64,000 nucleotides of DNA from the NCBI GenBank assembly GCA_018697195.1, contig CM031879.1:26719660-26783659 (forward strand), given 5' to 3'. The position numbers were made by a program, and so were the translations under genes. Source of the DNA: Certhia americana. Its lineage: Eukaryota; Chordata; Aves; Passeriformes; Certhiidae. Positions 23,511 to 38,439 of the stretch are shown one piece after another. The notes beneath the pieces are model-generated. The model saw only the letters and a list, made by a program, of their open reading frames with translations, ran no database searches and was not told the origin of the DNA. Within the stretch, counting starts at the first letter, position 1. The number at the start of each line of letters is the position of its first letter.

Positions 23511-26500
23511 AGAGGAAGAAGAAGATTAACATTGTTAATTACTACTGGGGGCCATACCTCTGCATCATTTTTTACCACAGAATGAGCAACTGTATTCAGT
23601 CCTAAGAGTGTCCATTTGCAGGTAACATGCCCATTGCCTTGCCTGGTGAAGATGGTCTCTAGGTGGAACACTTCCCTTTAGTTCAATATTTAGTCGTAAT
23701 CCCATCATCATTTATTCTTACAGCAATAGCATAGGGAAACGCATAGCAGCAGCACATTTCCCTCTCTTCCCTTTCCATCTCCCCAGCTCTGGATTGCCAA
23801 ACTGATCTGAAAGTGTAAAATGGAGTAGAGTAGGTCAATGTCTGCATTTCTGTGCCAGGGAATAAGAAACTCAGGTTCTGCTGTGAAAGGAATTAGACAT
23901 TTCTTAGAGGGCTGCATGTGTGTATGGGAAAAAGACTGTGTCTGGTTTAGAGCAAATGCATTTTCAAAATATTCCTTGCAGTAATGTTGCGTGGTAATAA
24001 ATGTGATTGAAATTATCAGCAAACCCAAAGGTGGGGGTTTTAAGAGATTGGAGAGAAATTCTTCCCTCTGTTATCTTCTCTGCTATTGAGTTGGAGTGTC
24101 TGTGGATGTGAGCATCCAAGGTGCAAAATTAACTAATGCTTTCACTTTTTACTCTGGTGTTTGCCAGATAAAGTGTTATCCCTGGGAGGATCTCAGGGAG
24201 GTTCCTCAGGGAGTTGAAATGCAGTGAGCCTGGTGCTGCATCTCATGCTGTTAGGGAAATGTCACTGATAAGGTGCAGAAGGAGAGCAGAGAAATGACTT
24301 AGTGTGCTCACTGCCAGATCCTGTGTTCATCTGTAAACTCATCCCTATCTTTGTTTCAATGTGTGCAGGTCAGAGCCCAAAGGATACTGACCATATTTTT
24401 AACCAGATTCTGCAGTAAAGATCAGGTAGTGTTTCACACCATGACTGCTTCTCTGTACAATTCTGATTTGCTGCTGGGAGGGGGGAGCAGCAATAGAATG
24501 TGATAAATTAAATTAAGCCAAGGCAGGCATTACTACTTGATTTGCAAATCCCTTTTTAACTCTCCAGTCCTGTAATTCCTATACCACAGGCTTGGCTCTT
24601 TCATCTACATGATTTCTGGAGAGCTTGGGACAAGTTAGCCTGTCAGGGACATGAACTGACTGAGGATGAGCTTTGGCTCACTAGCGTATGTGGATCAGAT
24701 AGATTAATTTATATTCATATGAAGAAGCAATCCTAGCCTCATCTGCCACCTTTCCCATGCTAGGCTACCTGATACTGTGGGTGGTCTGTGCACACATATA
24801 CTTAAAAATACAGTAAACAAAGGAAAGAACATTTGCTGAGAAAAACCATGCGAATGCTTGCAGTGAGGCAGGTTTTCTTGACTGGTTTTAGGGAGGTCAG
24901 ATTCAGCATCACAGAGATTTTTCTTGTAGAGCTGCTGGAAAATGAAGACAGCATTAGAATATGTATAATTTCTCAGTCTTTCACCCCTTCCTTTACTCCA
25001 GAGTTCTCTTGCTGAGGTAGCAGTTCAGAGACCATGGGTGCCTTCTCCAAAAGCATCATTTGCTTGTGTGACAGATATGTTTATTTAGATAGCTGTGTTT
25101 TGCATGTGTAGATTGGGATCAAAATAAAAAGTCAAATAGTCATATTTTAAGAATGAAAGCTTTTGAGATACCACTATACATTTGTGAAGGACCCTTGTGT
25201 TTCTGAGTGCTTCTTCACCAGTCCTCAGCATGGCTCAAGTTTATTTCTTGGCTTCACTGGGAGAAGGTATCAGGCAGATTACCCCACTCAAGTCCTCTTC
25301 TCCAAATGCCTACCAGTGCAGAAAAGAAAGATGTCTCAATTTGAAATTTATGGCTCTACATGCTACTTTGTGGAGCACTTTAATATTATTTCCTGTGTGC
25401 TGCATAAGCAGGATTGAGCTAATGAGTGTGCGTCCAGGAAGTCTATGTCAAGTCACTTAGAGAGGGTGGGATCTGGTGTATGCTCATGTCCATTAAGAGC
25501 AGACCTCTGCCATTCTCAGCTGATTTTCTCTTCCACTGCAGGGGTTAAAGAAGCGAGTTAAAGTCATTTGTTAGCAGCATGGTGAGGACTCTTCCCATTT
25601 AGCAGAAAGGATAAGAGAAACATGGCTAGGATTGAAGGGAATCAGCAGTAATCTTCAATAGCCTTGTTTGAGACTCAAGAAAATGCAGGTTTTCTTCAGA
25701 ATATAGTGGCTGTCATATAATCATTTCCGATTACTTGATTTTTTGTGCTTTGTTTTCAAAATGTACAGTTAACCCAGAGAAAAAGAGGGGAAAGTTGGAG
25801 AGCAAACACTACTTTTAGAGGTAAACCAAAGAATGGTGCAAACTTCTTTTTTGAGTTCCATATAAAGAAGCAGATCTAGCTCAGGTGAGCATAGAATTGA
25901 AAGGGAGAAAGGAGAAAAGCCAGAAGGAAAAAGAGAGGCTATCACAGATGGCTCACAAAGTCAGTGGTGGAGCTGGGATTAAAACTGAATGGTTGCACAT
26001 TTATGTTTTATATTTGACTTGGAATAATAGTAGAGCTTGCTTGCAGCATTTTTAAATCCTCTGAAGACTGATTATGCCGTTTGCTTCTCATATTGGTTTC
26101 CATAATTACCATTAAGCTCAAATTTTTACCAGTTTAGAGTTCTGATTTTATGTTCATTTTGATATCCCTTGGGCTACTTGAAATACTAAGTTCTAGTGGT
26201 ACATCTCTTCAAATTCAAAGCAGCTCAAAAGACAGGCATCAAGCCTGCCCACTGAAGCAGCAGAGGCACTTCTGCAAGTTTCAGGAGATGCTACCTGTAG
26301 CTGGCATTGGAATATGGAAGTCTGGGGGCCAAGCAGTGTTCCTTAGCACTGGGATCTGCATTCTCTGGTTTTGATGAATTTTGATTTAAATTTGTTCCAA
26401 AGGTTAATTGAGTAACTAGATGATGCAATACTGATTTTCCCCTTGAACCAGCCTTCAGCTACTAATGTTTTCTTTTGGTACTTATGCCATGTGAGGTATT

Positions 26501-26752
26501 TACATGACAATTCCTCAGCGTGGTGGTTGCCATTAGTTCTCATTCTTTTCTGTAGATACCTGCCACACCTCCTGTGTACCTTTGTTTGCTGTATATCAAT
26601 GACACCTCCAAATGCCCCTCATGAATTTCACCAGCTCTGAGAAAGGACTGGCTTGTGTTGCATCAGCACAAACTCATTTTTGGTTTATATCGAACCTCTC
26701 TTTTTATTAGAAATTCTGTAGCAGCACACTTTTACCCCTGGAGAACATGACC

Positions 26753-26766
26753 AAAAAAAAAAAAAA
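26753..26766 (+). repeat. Poly-A run, 14 bp
   Basis: A simple run of 14 A. The flanks show no target-site duplication or repeat body. Confidence 0.85.
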
Positions 26767-29267
26767 TCTGAATTTAATTGTCTAGAAATCTGGTAAATTA
26801 ACTGAGACTAATTAAATCACTAGCAAAAGTAGATCTGGTTTGATCTTACTTAATTTCCTTTCTTTTTCTTCTTTCTTCTCTAAATTTTTTAAAGAAACAA
26901 GTGATAGCCCCCTGATTCTTATTTTTTTTTCTAAGTAGCTCTTCTGAATACTCATTTATCTATTTGAAAAGTTCAAAAATAAAAGTCAACAAACTTGCAG
27001 GAGTACTGCTTCAGTTTAACTGAAAGTTTTAGAGATCTGTTTTATGTAATTCCCCTTAAAAATGCATTGTCTCATATTAGTAATGTATGATTAAAATGTA
27101 ATCAAGAAAAAGCTTGTCATACATTTCTGGCCATGCCCTAAAAACTTTCTTGACATTTCTTTAAAGAACTTCTGCAGAACAGAAAAGACTGAAAAATTAG
27201 TTCAAAAATTTCTCTTCTCTTATGGATGAGTTTATCTTTGTCATTAGCAGGCACAGCTTTCCCAGTTATTCTGTTTCTTTGATTATGTACTTCACACCAA
27301 TAATTAAGCAGCATGAAACAATAGAAGTTAAATCACAGAAATAGTCCTATTGCGATAATGTTTCTCCAGGTTCAGGAAGAGACAGCAGTGTCATGACATT
27401 GCTAACAACTGAGCATTGCTAACAACTTGTTCCTGGCAGAGGAGCTCACTTTCCCTCCCTGGATACTGCACCACAGATCCAGGGAGCGTTGGCTGCCATC
27501 AGTAATTGTCCCCAGAGCCCTGGGCACCCACTCCTCAGCTCTGTGCTCTGAGTCACCACGTGCCAATTGCTTGGAAGAGAAGAGACATCTTTCAGGCCAC
27601 CTCTTGGCTTGCTTTAGGCTCTTACCACAGAGCTCTGTTTGGGTGTGAAGGCTTCCTGAGGAGTCCTGGAGGATTGGGATTTGGGTCTGGGAACACATAG
27701 GCTGCTTGAAATAACCATCTCTGGCTGTCTGGTTTGATAATGGCTATAGAGAAGGTATCCATGCATAAAACTACACATGTAAGGAGGTTGTCATTTGGTT
27801 CTCTAAAAACCTAAACCTGTTAGCAGGAGTTTTTTGATCATTATTTTGAACATGACACCTGAATTATAAGCCAAGTACCTAAACATTATTTTTGATCTCA
27901 AACCAACAAGTGATAAAACACTTGGGTTTTTTTGGTTTGTTTTTTTTTTTTCCCAATAAAATCCAGGAAACTCTGAAGTGTTACCACTGATTTCATTGGG
28001 GCCTGGCTTTCATTTTCTATCCTCCTTTACTGTCTTGTAAAAGGCATATAGTTCCTCTGCATACCTCAAGAGGAAAGATAGAGTCATCCTGAGATAAGAA
28101 AGCGGACAATAGTATGTGAGATAAGAATTCAGGAGATGGCTACAACACAGGCAGCTATAAAAAGCCATACTGAGATTATATCTGTAATCTGCAGGGATAT
28201 TCTGTGATTTTATAATTCTATATGCAATGCCATGAAAATTTAAAAAAAGAAGTGGTTCAGGTACTGAATAGCATGATTTTCTCTCTCGTTTTACTGTTTG
28301 CACTTTCCATCTTGAATTTGACAATGGGGATTAAGGATTCTTCTAATGATCAGATTTTTATACAGTTTTGTAGAGCCATCCTTTCTTGAGACTTGCTTTC
28401 TGATGTAATTTGGTGTAGATATAATCCTTAGGCCTACGGCAAAATGTATCTCTATGTGAGTTCTATATATCAGTGATGTGATGAAGCCAGTCTCGCTACC
28501 TTGAGCATTCTGTCAAAAAAGCAGCATATTTTAGAGGTTCAGTATTTTTTGTTAGTGGCTCATTGAAGAGGAAGGACATTAAAATGTCAGCCAAACACTC
28601 CACCATGTATGTGGGGTTAACTGACAGTAGATGGTTTGACCAGTTTTCTGTCAGGATCTGAGAGTTTAATGGAGACCTTGAATACAGCAGGGCTTGGCGA
28701 TAACTAGAAGTTTTCCACCCCTAGGGGTTTGTTGAGGTCCTATCAAAGTAATTTTTAAAAAATACTGAAGAATTCTTGGATCTTTGGCTTTAAAACTGTT
28801 TAGCTTCAGATTATATTCAACCTGTTACTTTAAATGGCATGAGCTTTTAGTAATAGTACTTGCTTTTCTGTCAACCCCATAACTTTGAACCCACTGGCTA
28901 ATTTCAATCAAAAAGCTTTTCTTATCTTTTAGTTTAATGCAAAGTAATTTGATGATACTCTTAAGTAGATTTTTTATTTTTCAAGTGCAGGGAAGATTTC
29001 CAAATTTTCTAACATCACCTCAAAATATAAAGACATGAAAGAATTTGAGAATTTCTTTGCTGATTACTCTCGATACACTTACTTTGTGGTTGCAGGGAAG
29101 ATAGTTACTTCACTATTTTTTGTGTAATAAGCTTATCTTTTGTTTTACTGTCTCAATAATTATATCACAAATGAGTCTTTCAAGAGAGGCTATTAAATCA
29201 GCTACTGTTCAATAATATTATTATAGCAAATAGTGAGTCAGAAGAGAATTTTAAAAATACTTGTATG

Positions 29268-29295
29268 CCATTTCTAGGACTGGACCTAGAAATGG
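29268..29295. repeat. Perfect 11-bp inverted repeat with 6-nt loop
   Basis: CCATTTCTAGG (29268-29278), spacer ACTGGA, then CCTAGAAATGG (29285-29295). A clean short hairpin with no other element attached. Confidence 0.9.
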
Positions 29296-32200
29296 AATTG
29301 CAGTGTCGTCACATAATGCACTGCCAAGTATTCTCTGTAATTGTTTGTATGTTAGTTTAAAATGCTGATGTGGAGAGGCAGAGAACAGGGTGACTATTTG
29401 GTCATTTCTACATAATAGGATTATGTAGACTTCAATGACCCCCACTGTTGTGAGCTTTTATTGTTTAACTTTAAGGAAGTCAGGACATTTTACATATTCT
29501 TCTATCAGGTGGGAAAAAAAAAATACATTCTTTTCTTCTCCAGTATGAAGGTTGGGGGTTTTGTTTGTATATATGTTTAACCGGAAAAAACAAACCCTGA
29601 TAATCAGCGAAATGCAGCAAAACAAACATTAATTTTTCTTAAATTGTCATCTGATTTTTTACGGTAATGGTTATTCTCTAGATGTTTTGGCCATGACATT
29701 TGACCTCTGAAACAACATAAACACAGTGGAACAAATAATCTTACAAACTATCACATAACACATTGAATTCCACTGATTCAGGTATATTAATGTCAGAGTT
29801 GAATGAACCTGAGAGGATTCAATCCGCAAAAAGTCTACAAGTATCTTTAATTTCTCTAGATAAAGCTTAGTTTTTGGGTTCTTCACACAGCTGGAGAATT
29901 CTTCCTTTTTTGTTTCATATCTTTCAGTATTTTAGGGAGGTGTGGTTTGGTTTTTTTCCTAGCTCCTGGAATCATAATGTTTTGTAAAAACTACTTTTCA
30001 TTAGTAACAGTCTCAGTCATGATCAGTGAGAAAAGCTTGTATCAATCAGGTTTAATAATTCAATTTATGAAATTTGAAAGGATCTGGGATGAGCTTGAAA
30101 GATAATGTTTAGAAACAGTCTTACTCTGGTTTGAAATTCTTCTGCATATCTAGGGCTGGCAGCATTGCTTGAGAGGTGAGGTTGAAACCCAGCCACATGG
30201 TATTGGCAGTGGTGCATAGCCCTGAGGAGGAGGGTATGGTTTGGCTCTGGGCTGTCAGGGCTTGCCCAGAGACATCAGTGCCAAGAGGAGCTAGCCTGTT
30301 TCAGCACACCTCAGACCCAGGCTGTGTCTGGCAAGGATCTGCAGCCATGCCTTCAGAGACCATCCTGCTTGCACATGTCAGTGCTGCTCCTGTGTCCAAG
30401 TGCATCAAACTGGGGAAGCTCCTGGGAAAGAGCCACAAACCTGTTACGTGTTCAGTGGCTCTGTAATGTCAGAAATATGTACTGCAGTGCCAGAACATGT
30501 GCCTGAGCACTACAGCAAGCATGGGATTGATGGCTAAATCATTATGAGGACTGAGCAATTGAAATAACCAGAGAAAAGGATTCTTTTTGGTTACCTGTAA
30601 TATAACAGAGCAATTAACTGACCTATGTTATATGTTTGATTGCGTTTGTAATGCGCTTTTTGCATACTATAGTGATGAATTTGCAGGGAAAGCTGCTCAG
30701 GGAAAAATCATTAGTTGGGTCTTTGACTTCCCCATGGCTAGTATGTGAAATATTCAGATTCCTCATGATATCTGGGGTCATAGGAACTGACAGCTTAAAA
30801 TAAATTTTAGTGAAAGATAAGGTTGATTATTAGTTAAAGTTCAGAATTTGGAATGCATTCTCAGAATTCAAGGCTGATAAAAGTGGGGAAGACATTTTTC
30901 ATTGCAATATAGTTTTCAGTTGAATCTGTCATGTAGTGTACTATTACAGTGGGGAAAGACAGACACAAGTTTGTAAATGGGAAATACAGTAAGTATGGAT
31001 GATATCTACATTATTTCTCACTAAGGAGTATAATTCCATCAAAATTAAAATATTTCATAAAAAATTTGGATATTTCATCAAACATGGGCTTACAGAAAAA
31101 AATTAGGGAAAAAATTTCCAGAAATGCCTGGATGTTATTTATAAACCATCATAATTTAATATATAGGTTGATTAACTTTTGAAACGTATTCAATAGTTTG
31201 TGAAACAATGTGTTGTTTCATGTAGTATGAAATTTGGAAGTCAAAAGTTGTCAAGCTTTCCTTTAAAATTGTTTTTCTCTTTCCAGAGTTAGGTGTACTG
31301 TTTGAGAAATCTCAGAATTTCTCTTAACGTGGAATTTCCATTCTCTCTGGATTTCCCATTCTGAAGTATGTGACTTACTGGGGGAAACTCCTGTCTCTGT
31401 GCAATTGTATTTACCAGCATATACTTGTTGAGATTTGTTTGAAAGCAGTCTCTATCTTGTGGGAGAGATGGGAAGTAGCAAAAACAGCTGTAGTAGCTGT
31501 AAACAGCTTCCAGTAAGGTACCTGATAGAAAAAGAATATACCATCCTATCAGCCGTGCATGTTGTGATGCCAGAGAGGAATGTTGCCCTGTTTAAGAGAA
31601 TTTGCCAGAAGCTGTCTTTCTGCTTTCTGGATATTGCACACCACTGGAAGGGTGATTGGATATAGGGCCTACTTCGTGCAGCAGTGGGACTTGCAGGTCT
31701 GGCTCTGATTCCTTCTGTTGTGGGTATATTTTAAGAGGTTCTGGTTTCTCTTTTCCTGTTCTTGTATAAAGGCCAGTATTATTTTAAGCTTAAAGATTAC
31801 CTGTAGAGGTCTTGGCAAATGGCTGATGAAGAAACTGGTGAAGCCTAATAATGATGGCAGTGATCAGCATAGACACCATAAAGTGCTAGATGGAGCCACT
31901 TAGCATTTATTGGTAAAGTTATAATACAAGTGGATCATTACAGTAGAGTGTAGGCCTGCCTGAATTTCCAAACCAAACAGAAAGGGTTTCATTCAGTTTG
32001 TTGGATGACTGTTTTTTCGCTGCATCCAACATTTTCACCGTATATTAAACTTCAGTTTTGGTAGGAATTTTCATTACAATTTTCCCAGAACTACTTCACA
32101 GGGTAGTTCAATGGGAAATGTTGCTTTTTTATTGATATATTTTGTTGTGTTATGCACATCAGAGGCTTTTTAGTGTGAAGAAATTTCTAACTGTTAATTT

Positions 32201-35200
32201 GTTGGTATTGCTTTCTTCAGATCCTAGTAGAAATAGGGGATTTTTGGTAATTTTTCATCAATAGTGGAGTCCTGTTTCTGTCAGTTCAACATGGATACCA
32301 AATCTCCTCATATTTCAGGTGTGAATCTTACGAAACTATTTAAAACATTCTTGATGAAGTACTTTGAAGTCCTTAACACAGGAGGTCATTCCAATTTATC
32401 TCCAAATGACCTCTTTGTCCCCAGATTTATGTATTTCTCTGATTTAAAAATGTCATTTGGTCATATTCTGTAGGAGAATGTCTTTGAAAGCCTGACTTTT
32501 GGGAATATGATGAATAGTGACAGGGAAAGGATTTTTCCCAGTACGAAAATACCAAATTATGTCGCACTGTACTTTCACTTACTAAATATTGTCCAGGCTC
32601 TATTGTTGAACCCTATGCTGCCAGTGTCACTTTGTCAGGATGCTTTCTGTCCTGTGACTAGTGACTTCAAATGTACTCATCCATCTTCTTGTCCCATTAC
32701 ATTTCATGTGACTGATGTTCTGCACCTATTAAAATTGATGGGAAAGAACAAAGAAGAAAAATGTGCCCTTCAACTGATTATGCCTTTGAAAGAGCAAATG
32801 AGTCTCTACTGCTGTTTAGAGTAAATTGAACAGTTATTTCTGGGTTCATCTATGTTACTTTATTTTAATATTAGCAGTAGATCCCTTATTTTTGTTTTTC
32901 CAGTATTATATTGAGAGCAGCAAGTTTGCATCAATATTTTCTCCTTTAATTTTGTGAACAATAAGTGAGCATACAAACTCTCTTAAATTTATCAACTGCC
33001 TCTGGTAATCTTGCCTGTGAGATATTGCTAGCATGCCTGAATTACCCTCTTAGGAAAGGATGGAGACATGTTTGACTAGCCCAGGTCTTTCCTCTGAGAG
33101 GAAGAACCCGTTGCTTGGCCACAGTTCATGTATACTGGGAGCACTTTTGTGGGATGTCACAAGGTTCTGCTTGGTGGTAAGTGCTTGTTTACCTTAATAT
33201 TAAGTTCTTCAGGGCAATTAATAGTAGACTAGAAATTCAAAAGACTTTGTAGTACTGGCTTTATCTTTATTTCCTGGATAGAGATGGCTTCACATAGTGC
33301 TAGTCCAATGTTTCAGAGTTAGATGAGGACCATTAGCCAGCTCGATGGAGAGAACAGGTGTCATATTTACTGACAACTGAAGACAAAACACTGAGGGAAT
33401 TCAGGAGGAAAAGCTCCCAAGTGATCAGTATATCTGATTATTATTTATAAATTTATGACAGCCTTCTCAGCATAGCAGCCAACAGTTCTTTCCCATTTGT
33501 GCATAGTAATGAGATTGTCATTTCTTTTTTATCAAATTTGAATTTTGACAATGGGAATTTGCATGCCCCCAAAATGCAACATAATGGGCCCCTTTAGTCT
33601 TCCTGATGTTCTTGAAGAACATCGTGCTGTATGCAGCTCTGTTCCCTTACCTAGTGGTACTCAGATGCATTAAAGTTGATTTCCATGCAAAGTTCAAATA
33701 CATTCTGGATTTGTATATTTCTGTGCAAAGAATTTGGGTTTCTCAGGCTTTGTTTTGATGTTAATCTTTCGTCTTGGTAATTCAGGCTTAGTAGGTGTTC
33801 TGTCTGAAGCTCATGAAGTGTGTTTGGCTTGTGGGCTGGGAAATGCTTGAGAGCTCTGAGTCTTGAAAGACTGTTTCTTACACCATAATCTTTAATTATT
33901 CAAGATTGCTGATAGTCTTCAAGGCCTGTTGCTTTGTCCAGCATTTTTCTCAGTCTGGAGATGGTGTACTGTGAAGTAGATAATACTTTTACATTGGGAG
34001 TGGATTCACTTAGGTTACTATAAAAGCAGTTGTTCCCATCTAGAATTCGTGAAGAGGAATTTGATTAAGATTAAAATAGGCAAATAAGGCTTTGAGAATC
34101 TTAATTTAATAATTTCTCTGTGAGGTCTCTTCTCTCTTTAGTTACTTACTTGACCTCCAGCTGAGGGTGGATTCATGATTTTACAATAACCTTCTTACAG
34201 ATAATTAACTCCTGAAATGAGTAGAAGTTAAGCAAAAATACAATGGACTTGTAGTCAGATCCTACTTCGTACTTTAATCTTAGCAGGACAGCTCTGGACT
34301 ATTCAAGTACATTCTCACCCTTAGCATTAGAGGCACTTGAATAAGTAACCCCACGGGAATAAACTTCATATTGCCTCTCTTTTACTCTGTGCTAAAATGA
34401 CTTATGGAGATGGAATCATGGAAGAATGCACCTTGTATTTTATTCAGGGCAAAAGTATGCAGCAGATAGCTGATGCTTTGAAATTTGCACCCCTGTAATG
34501 ATAATTGTTTCCCATGCATATGTCTTCAGTGGGATATGGAAAAGGTCAGAAGTGGGAGAGAAATTTCAGCTTACCCTTCTGGATTGCAATGACTGCAGCA
34601 GCTGCGGGGACTAGGTCCCAATGAATTAATTCTATTGCCAAGGAAAAGCAGTTCTTAGCACTATACAGAAAGGTCATTATACAAATAGTAGTGCTGTTAA
34701 TTTGTAGAATGACTCAAGACGGAATAGGTCTCAGCCTTCCACCTCCCCATACCTTGGGAGATTTTAGTTGGAATCTACTCTAAACCTGTGGTAACAGATT
34801 TTCAGAAAAGCTGCTGTTGCCACCTCTTTGGTTTTGAAGACATAGAGAATTGCTTATCTTTTTGTTATAGTGAGAAAAATCTGAATGCAAGAAGAGGGAT
34901 GAGGAAATTTGATTTCCTTTTATTGCACAGGAACACTGAACAACACTGACAGAATATTTACTCCTGTCTCTTCCTTCTAATTTGATTCTCTGACTACGAT
35001 ATCAATCTTAGATCATTGGTGAAACGAAATAAGGGTATCACAGGTGTTGCTGCTTGTGCCTCTGCAACAACTAAAAGATGTGAAAGAATTAAAGATATGA
35101 GCCATTCTATAAGATTTATTTACCAGTTCATCCACAATGAAATGTGCCAACTGTACAAAATGTTATGAAAATGCTCCTCGAGCCATGTCAAGCAAAAGGG

Positions 35201-38200
35201 TTTTTATGGTTCCTATTTTTCTTCCTCTGGTGAGAGATTTGATATGTTTGGTATGGTTGTGTTCAATACTTGTAACTATTGAATTCTGATTGACTAAATT
35301 TTTTCTACTCCCCAGCACACGTGTAGTCATTTGAGTAATACAAATTACACTGGCATTAGTAACATGTACAATATTCTGGAGAAAAAACTATATTATCCTC
35401 AGTTAAAATACTGTGAATGTTTTCCCAGGGGTAGGATTTTTTTTCCTAGTGGGCAGTTAGGTCTTTTACCTTGCTATTAAAGAAGAAAATACGGTATTGC
35501 CTTGGCCTGCCCTGCATGATTTTTGTTCAGACCATGCAGAAGGAAGACAGGATCACCCTGGCTTCTGCTGAGCATGGTGTGACACTGGTTGCAGTAATGA
35601 CAAGGTGCTTTTTTATTTCTTGGGGGATCACAGAATGTTCTATAAGCAAGCTAGTCTCATGGTCTCAAGTTGTTCAATTGGACTGTATTAGTAGATATGC
35701 CACTGTAGGCAGAGTGAAGTTAAAGATACATGACCTGTTGCTGTAAGATATTTTTCTCTTTGTCCTTTCATCTGTCTGTATGCTTACAGAAAATGATATA
35801 CAGAACTAAACTTTCCAGTAAGGACTCTTCTAGAAGTGTGGTGGAGGTTTATGTTTAGATCAGGAAAAAAGTTATTGTTCTTATAGATTGGCAGTATGTT
35901 GAACCCATTTGAAGAACAGAACTCCAGAGAATATTTCCCTAACATGCTGCTGGAAGCACAAGGTACAATTTGTTTCCTCTTCTTAGAAACAGGCTTGTAC
36001 TTTTAAATGTTTAGCATTCACAGAACACCTCACACACTAAGATCTTTGTTAAGTGAATTATAGGTTGTGTAAATACATTAGGAAGAAAATAATGTATCAG
36101 AGGTAATCACCTGGCTAAAATTGCAGGGCAGCATTTTTGGTAGGACCTTTGAGAAAGTAAATTCATGGGAAATACTTCAAAACTCCCCAGTTTATATTTC
36201 ATTCACAAACAGCTTCTAGAAAATACTACTTGTCACAGATCAGAATTAGATGATGCTAAAAATTCAGAAATATGTTTACAGATGCAAGTGTTACAACTTT
36301 CAGAGCTGAGAGTATATTCAGGAATATTGTCCATATGCCTCTGTTGGCTGTAAAGTAATGCAGCTTGAGTTACTCCAAATGAACACTCAGGGATTGGAAA
36401 CTTGCCGTTGTTTGAGAATTTAGACCTTACTTGCACCTGCCTACACAGTATAAACTTCTGATTGTCCTTTACAAATGCTTAAGCTCAAGAAGCATTTTTT
36501 TTTAAACTGTCGATGTATACTGTTTTCACATTTGCAGCTAAATAGTTGCAGTAGTTTAGATAGTATGGAAATAGCAGGGTTGGTTTTCCTTATTTTTGCA
36601 AACTGCTATAGAAAAAATCCTAAATTTTAGAGCTGTGGTTGTTTATCAAAGAATATAAATCATTAGGCAAATTCAATTAAATATTAGATATTATGCCTTA
36701 CTATATGTAACTGATTGATACTGGGAAACTGAGAAAGCAAAGTCCTCCATCACCTATATCCAGGAATGTGGAAAAAATACTCATTAAATTGACATTAGTT
36801 TAAGAAAAATGAAACTTCTGAGCCAATTACAGTTTACTGTTTAGACTGAAACAAAAAATATGACCTTTGTTACAGAATGTGTGACTTGAGTAGGCAGTTC
36901 CATATAAAATTGAGAAGCCGCAAATGTTCTGCACTTGAGTGATGGTGAACGTGTGATCTTAGTTCTGCTTCATTAGCCCCTAGTGAATGAGTGGTAAATT
37001 TTTCCTATTTATACATTTCTGTCAGGGGATCATAAACATAGCCCGACTAGTGCATGTTTTCAGTGCAGCAATTTCTTTTTTTTCTTTTTTTTCCTCAGCT
37101 TTGATGAATAGTTTATATTCCACTTGAATAAATTTTTCTTCTTTTCAGATATTCAGATAGGTATTAGCACTGGTTAATTATGCACTCAGTACCTTTTCTA
37201 ATAGAACTATCTGTCATTATGGCAAGCTTTTATGTTGTATTTGAGGTATTCAGTCTTCTCAGTAAAATACTGCTTTTGCAGTATGCATGGGAACAATCAA
37301 TTTTATTTTCTGCTGATTTGATAATTTTCTACTGAAATTTAATCTTCTGTGCTATGAAGTTTGTAGCCAATCGAAAGATTTTTTCCTCTGCTAAGACAGT
37401 ATCTAATGCTTCAGCTTTTTACCTCCCATTGCAAAAAGTACACCTTTAGATTTTTCTGCACCATAATATTTACATCTTTTAAAGGTGAAAAATGCGCAGC
37501 CAGATTGTTTTCTGTATCCTTTACTAACTCAGTATACCAGGGTTATAAACAACATTTCCTTTTTCCTAGATGTTCCTCCAGTGGTGGTGTTTTCTGTAGA
37601 ATGTGTAGTTAAAACAGTCACTGGAGTTGGTACAGACATGATGAATATTGTACAAGTTGATAAGTAGTTTGTTCTAGTCAATGTTTTTTATACAAATGCA
37701 AACATACAAATGTTGTTGGATTTGAACAGAGTAGGTTTTGTGGGCTTCTATACCTCTATATTATTGCTTTTCCTGTTTTCAGGTATTTCTGTCCAGGATT
37801 TTCAAAGACCCTTATACAGAGTTAGGTATTTGTCACAATTGAATTTCAAGCAGTTTCAGCAATTTTCTTAGTGTTCTGTGAACACTTCAGTCTTAAACCC
37901 TGCTAGATGGAGCCAGCCAAATTTAATTGGAAAGTGGTATCTTTGAGATACACCTGAGCAATCTTTCCCAAAATGCTGTGCTGGTCCTATCACACCACAA
38001 CCAGTTGTAGGGATGAAGCTGTTACACCTCCAGCTCCTGGTAGCTGACTGAAGGTGACAGCAGGCATTTAACACTTTTTTTCTGATAATGGTCTATACAT
38101 CCTAGAGAAGAGCCTGAAAAAGTGTCCAAGCTTTGGATGGTGTTCTACACAGTGGTGAATTTTACGTGATTGGAAAAAGATGAGAGGAAGAGGAAAGAAA

Positions 38201-38439
38201 TTCTGTAAAAGGTTGTTACTAAAAATGCATAGCAGAGCTAACACAGGCATGCTTAAAGGCTATATTTTTTATCTTTATTGTAAATCAATTCTCTGCTACA
38301 TTCGAACTGCTCTCCTAATCACAAAAAGATCATAAATAGGAACAAACTTAATAATAACAACAGATATTACCAAAGTCTAGGAGATGCTTTTAGAAACTGA
38401 TTGCTGATTCCTTCTTACTGACTGTTCATAAATTTGTAG
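29296..38439 (+). other. Intron, central part, little structure
   Basis: AT-rich. A GC-richer patch at 30150-30520 has an open frame but no domain, splice pattern or known repeat. The frame at 32507-32824 also lacks recognisable motifs. A 9-bp inverted repeat (GATGTTCTT, G, AAGAACATC) lies at 33605-33623. Confidence 0.55.

Larger units (their letters stand above)
22287..29267 (+). other. First intron of the short isoform, proximal part
   Basis: Intronic by position after the GTGAGT donor. It holds the candidate element at 23330-23510 and a 14-A run. It has a few moderately GC-rich patches (about 24180-24400 and 27420-27700) with no repeat identity. No acceptor-exon-donor set encoding PDZ sequence was found. 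Confidence 0.55.
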
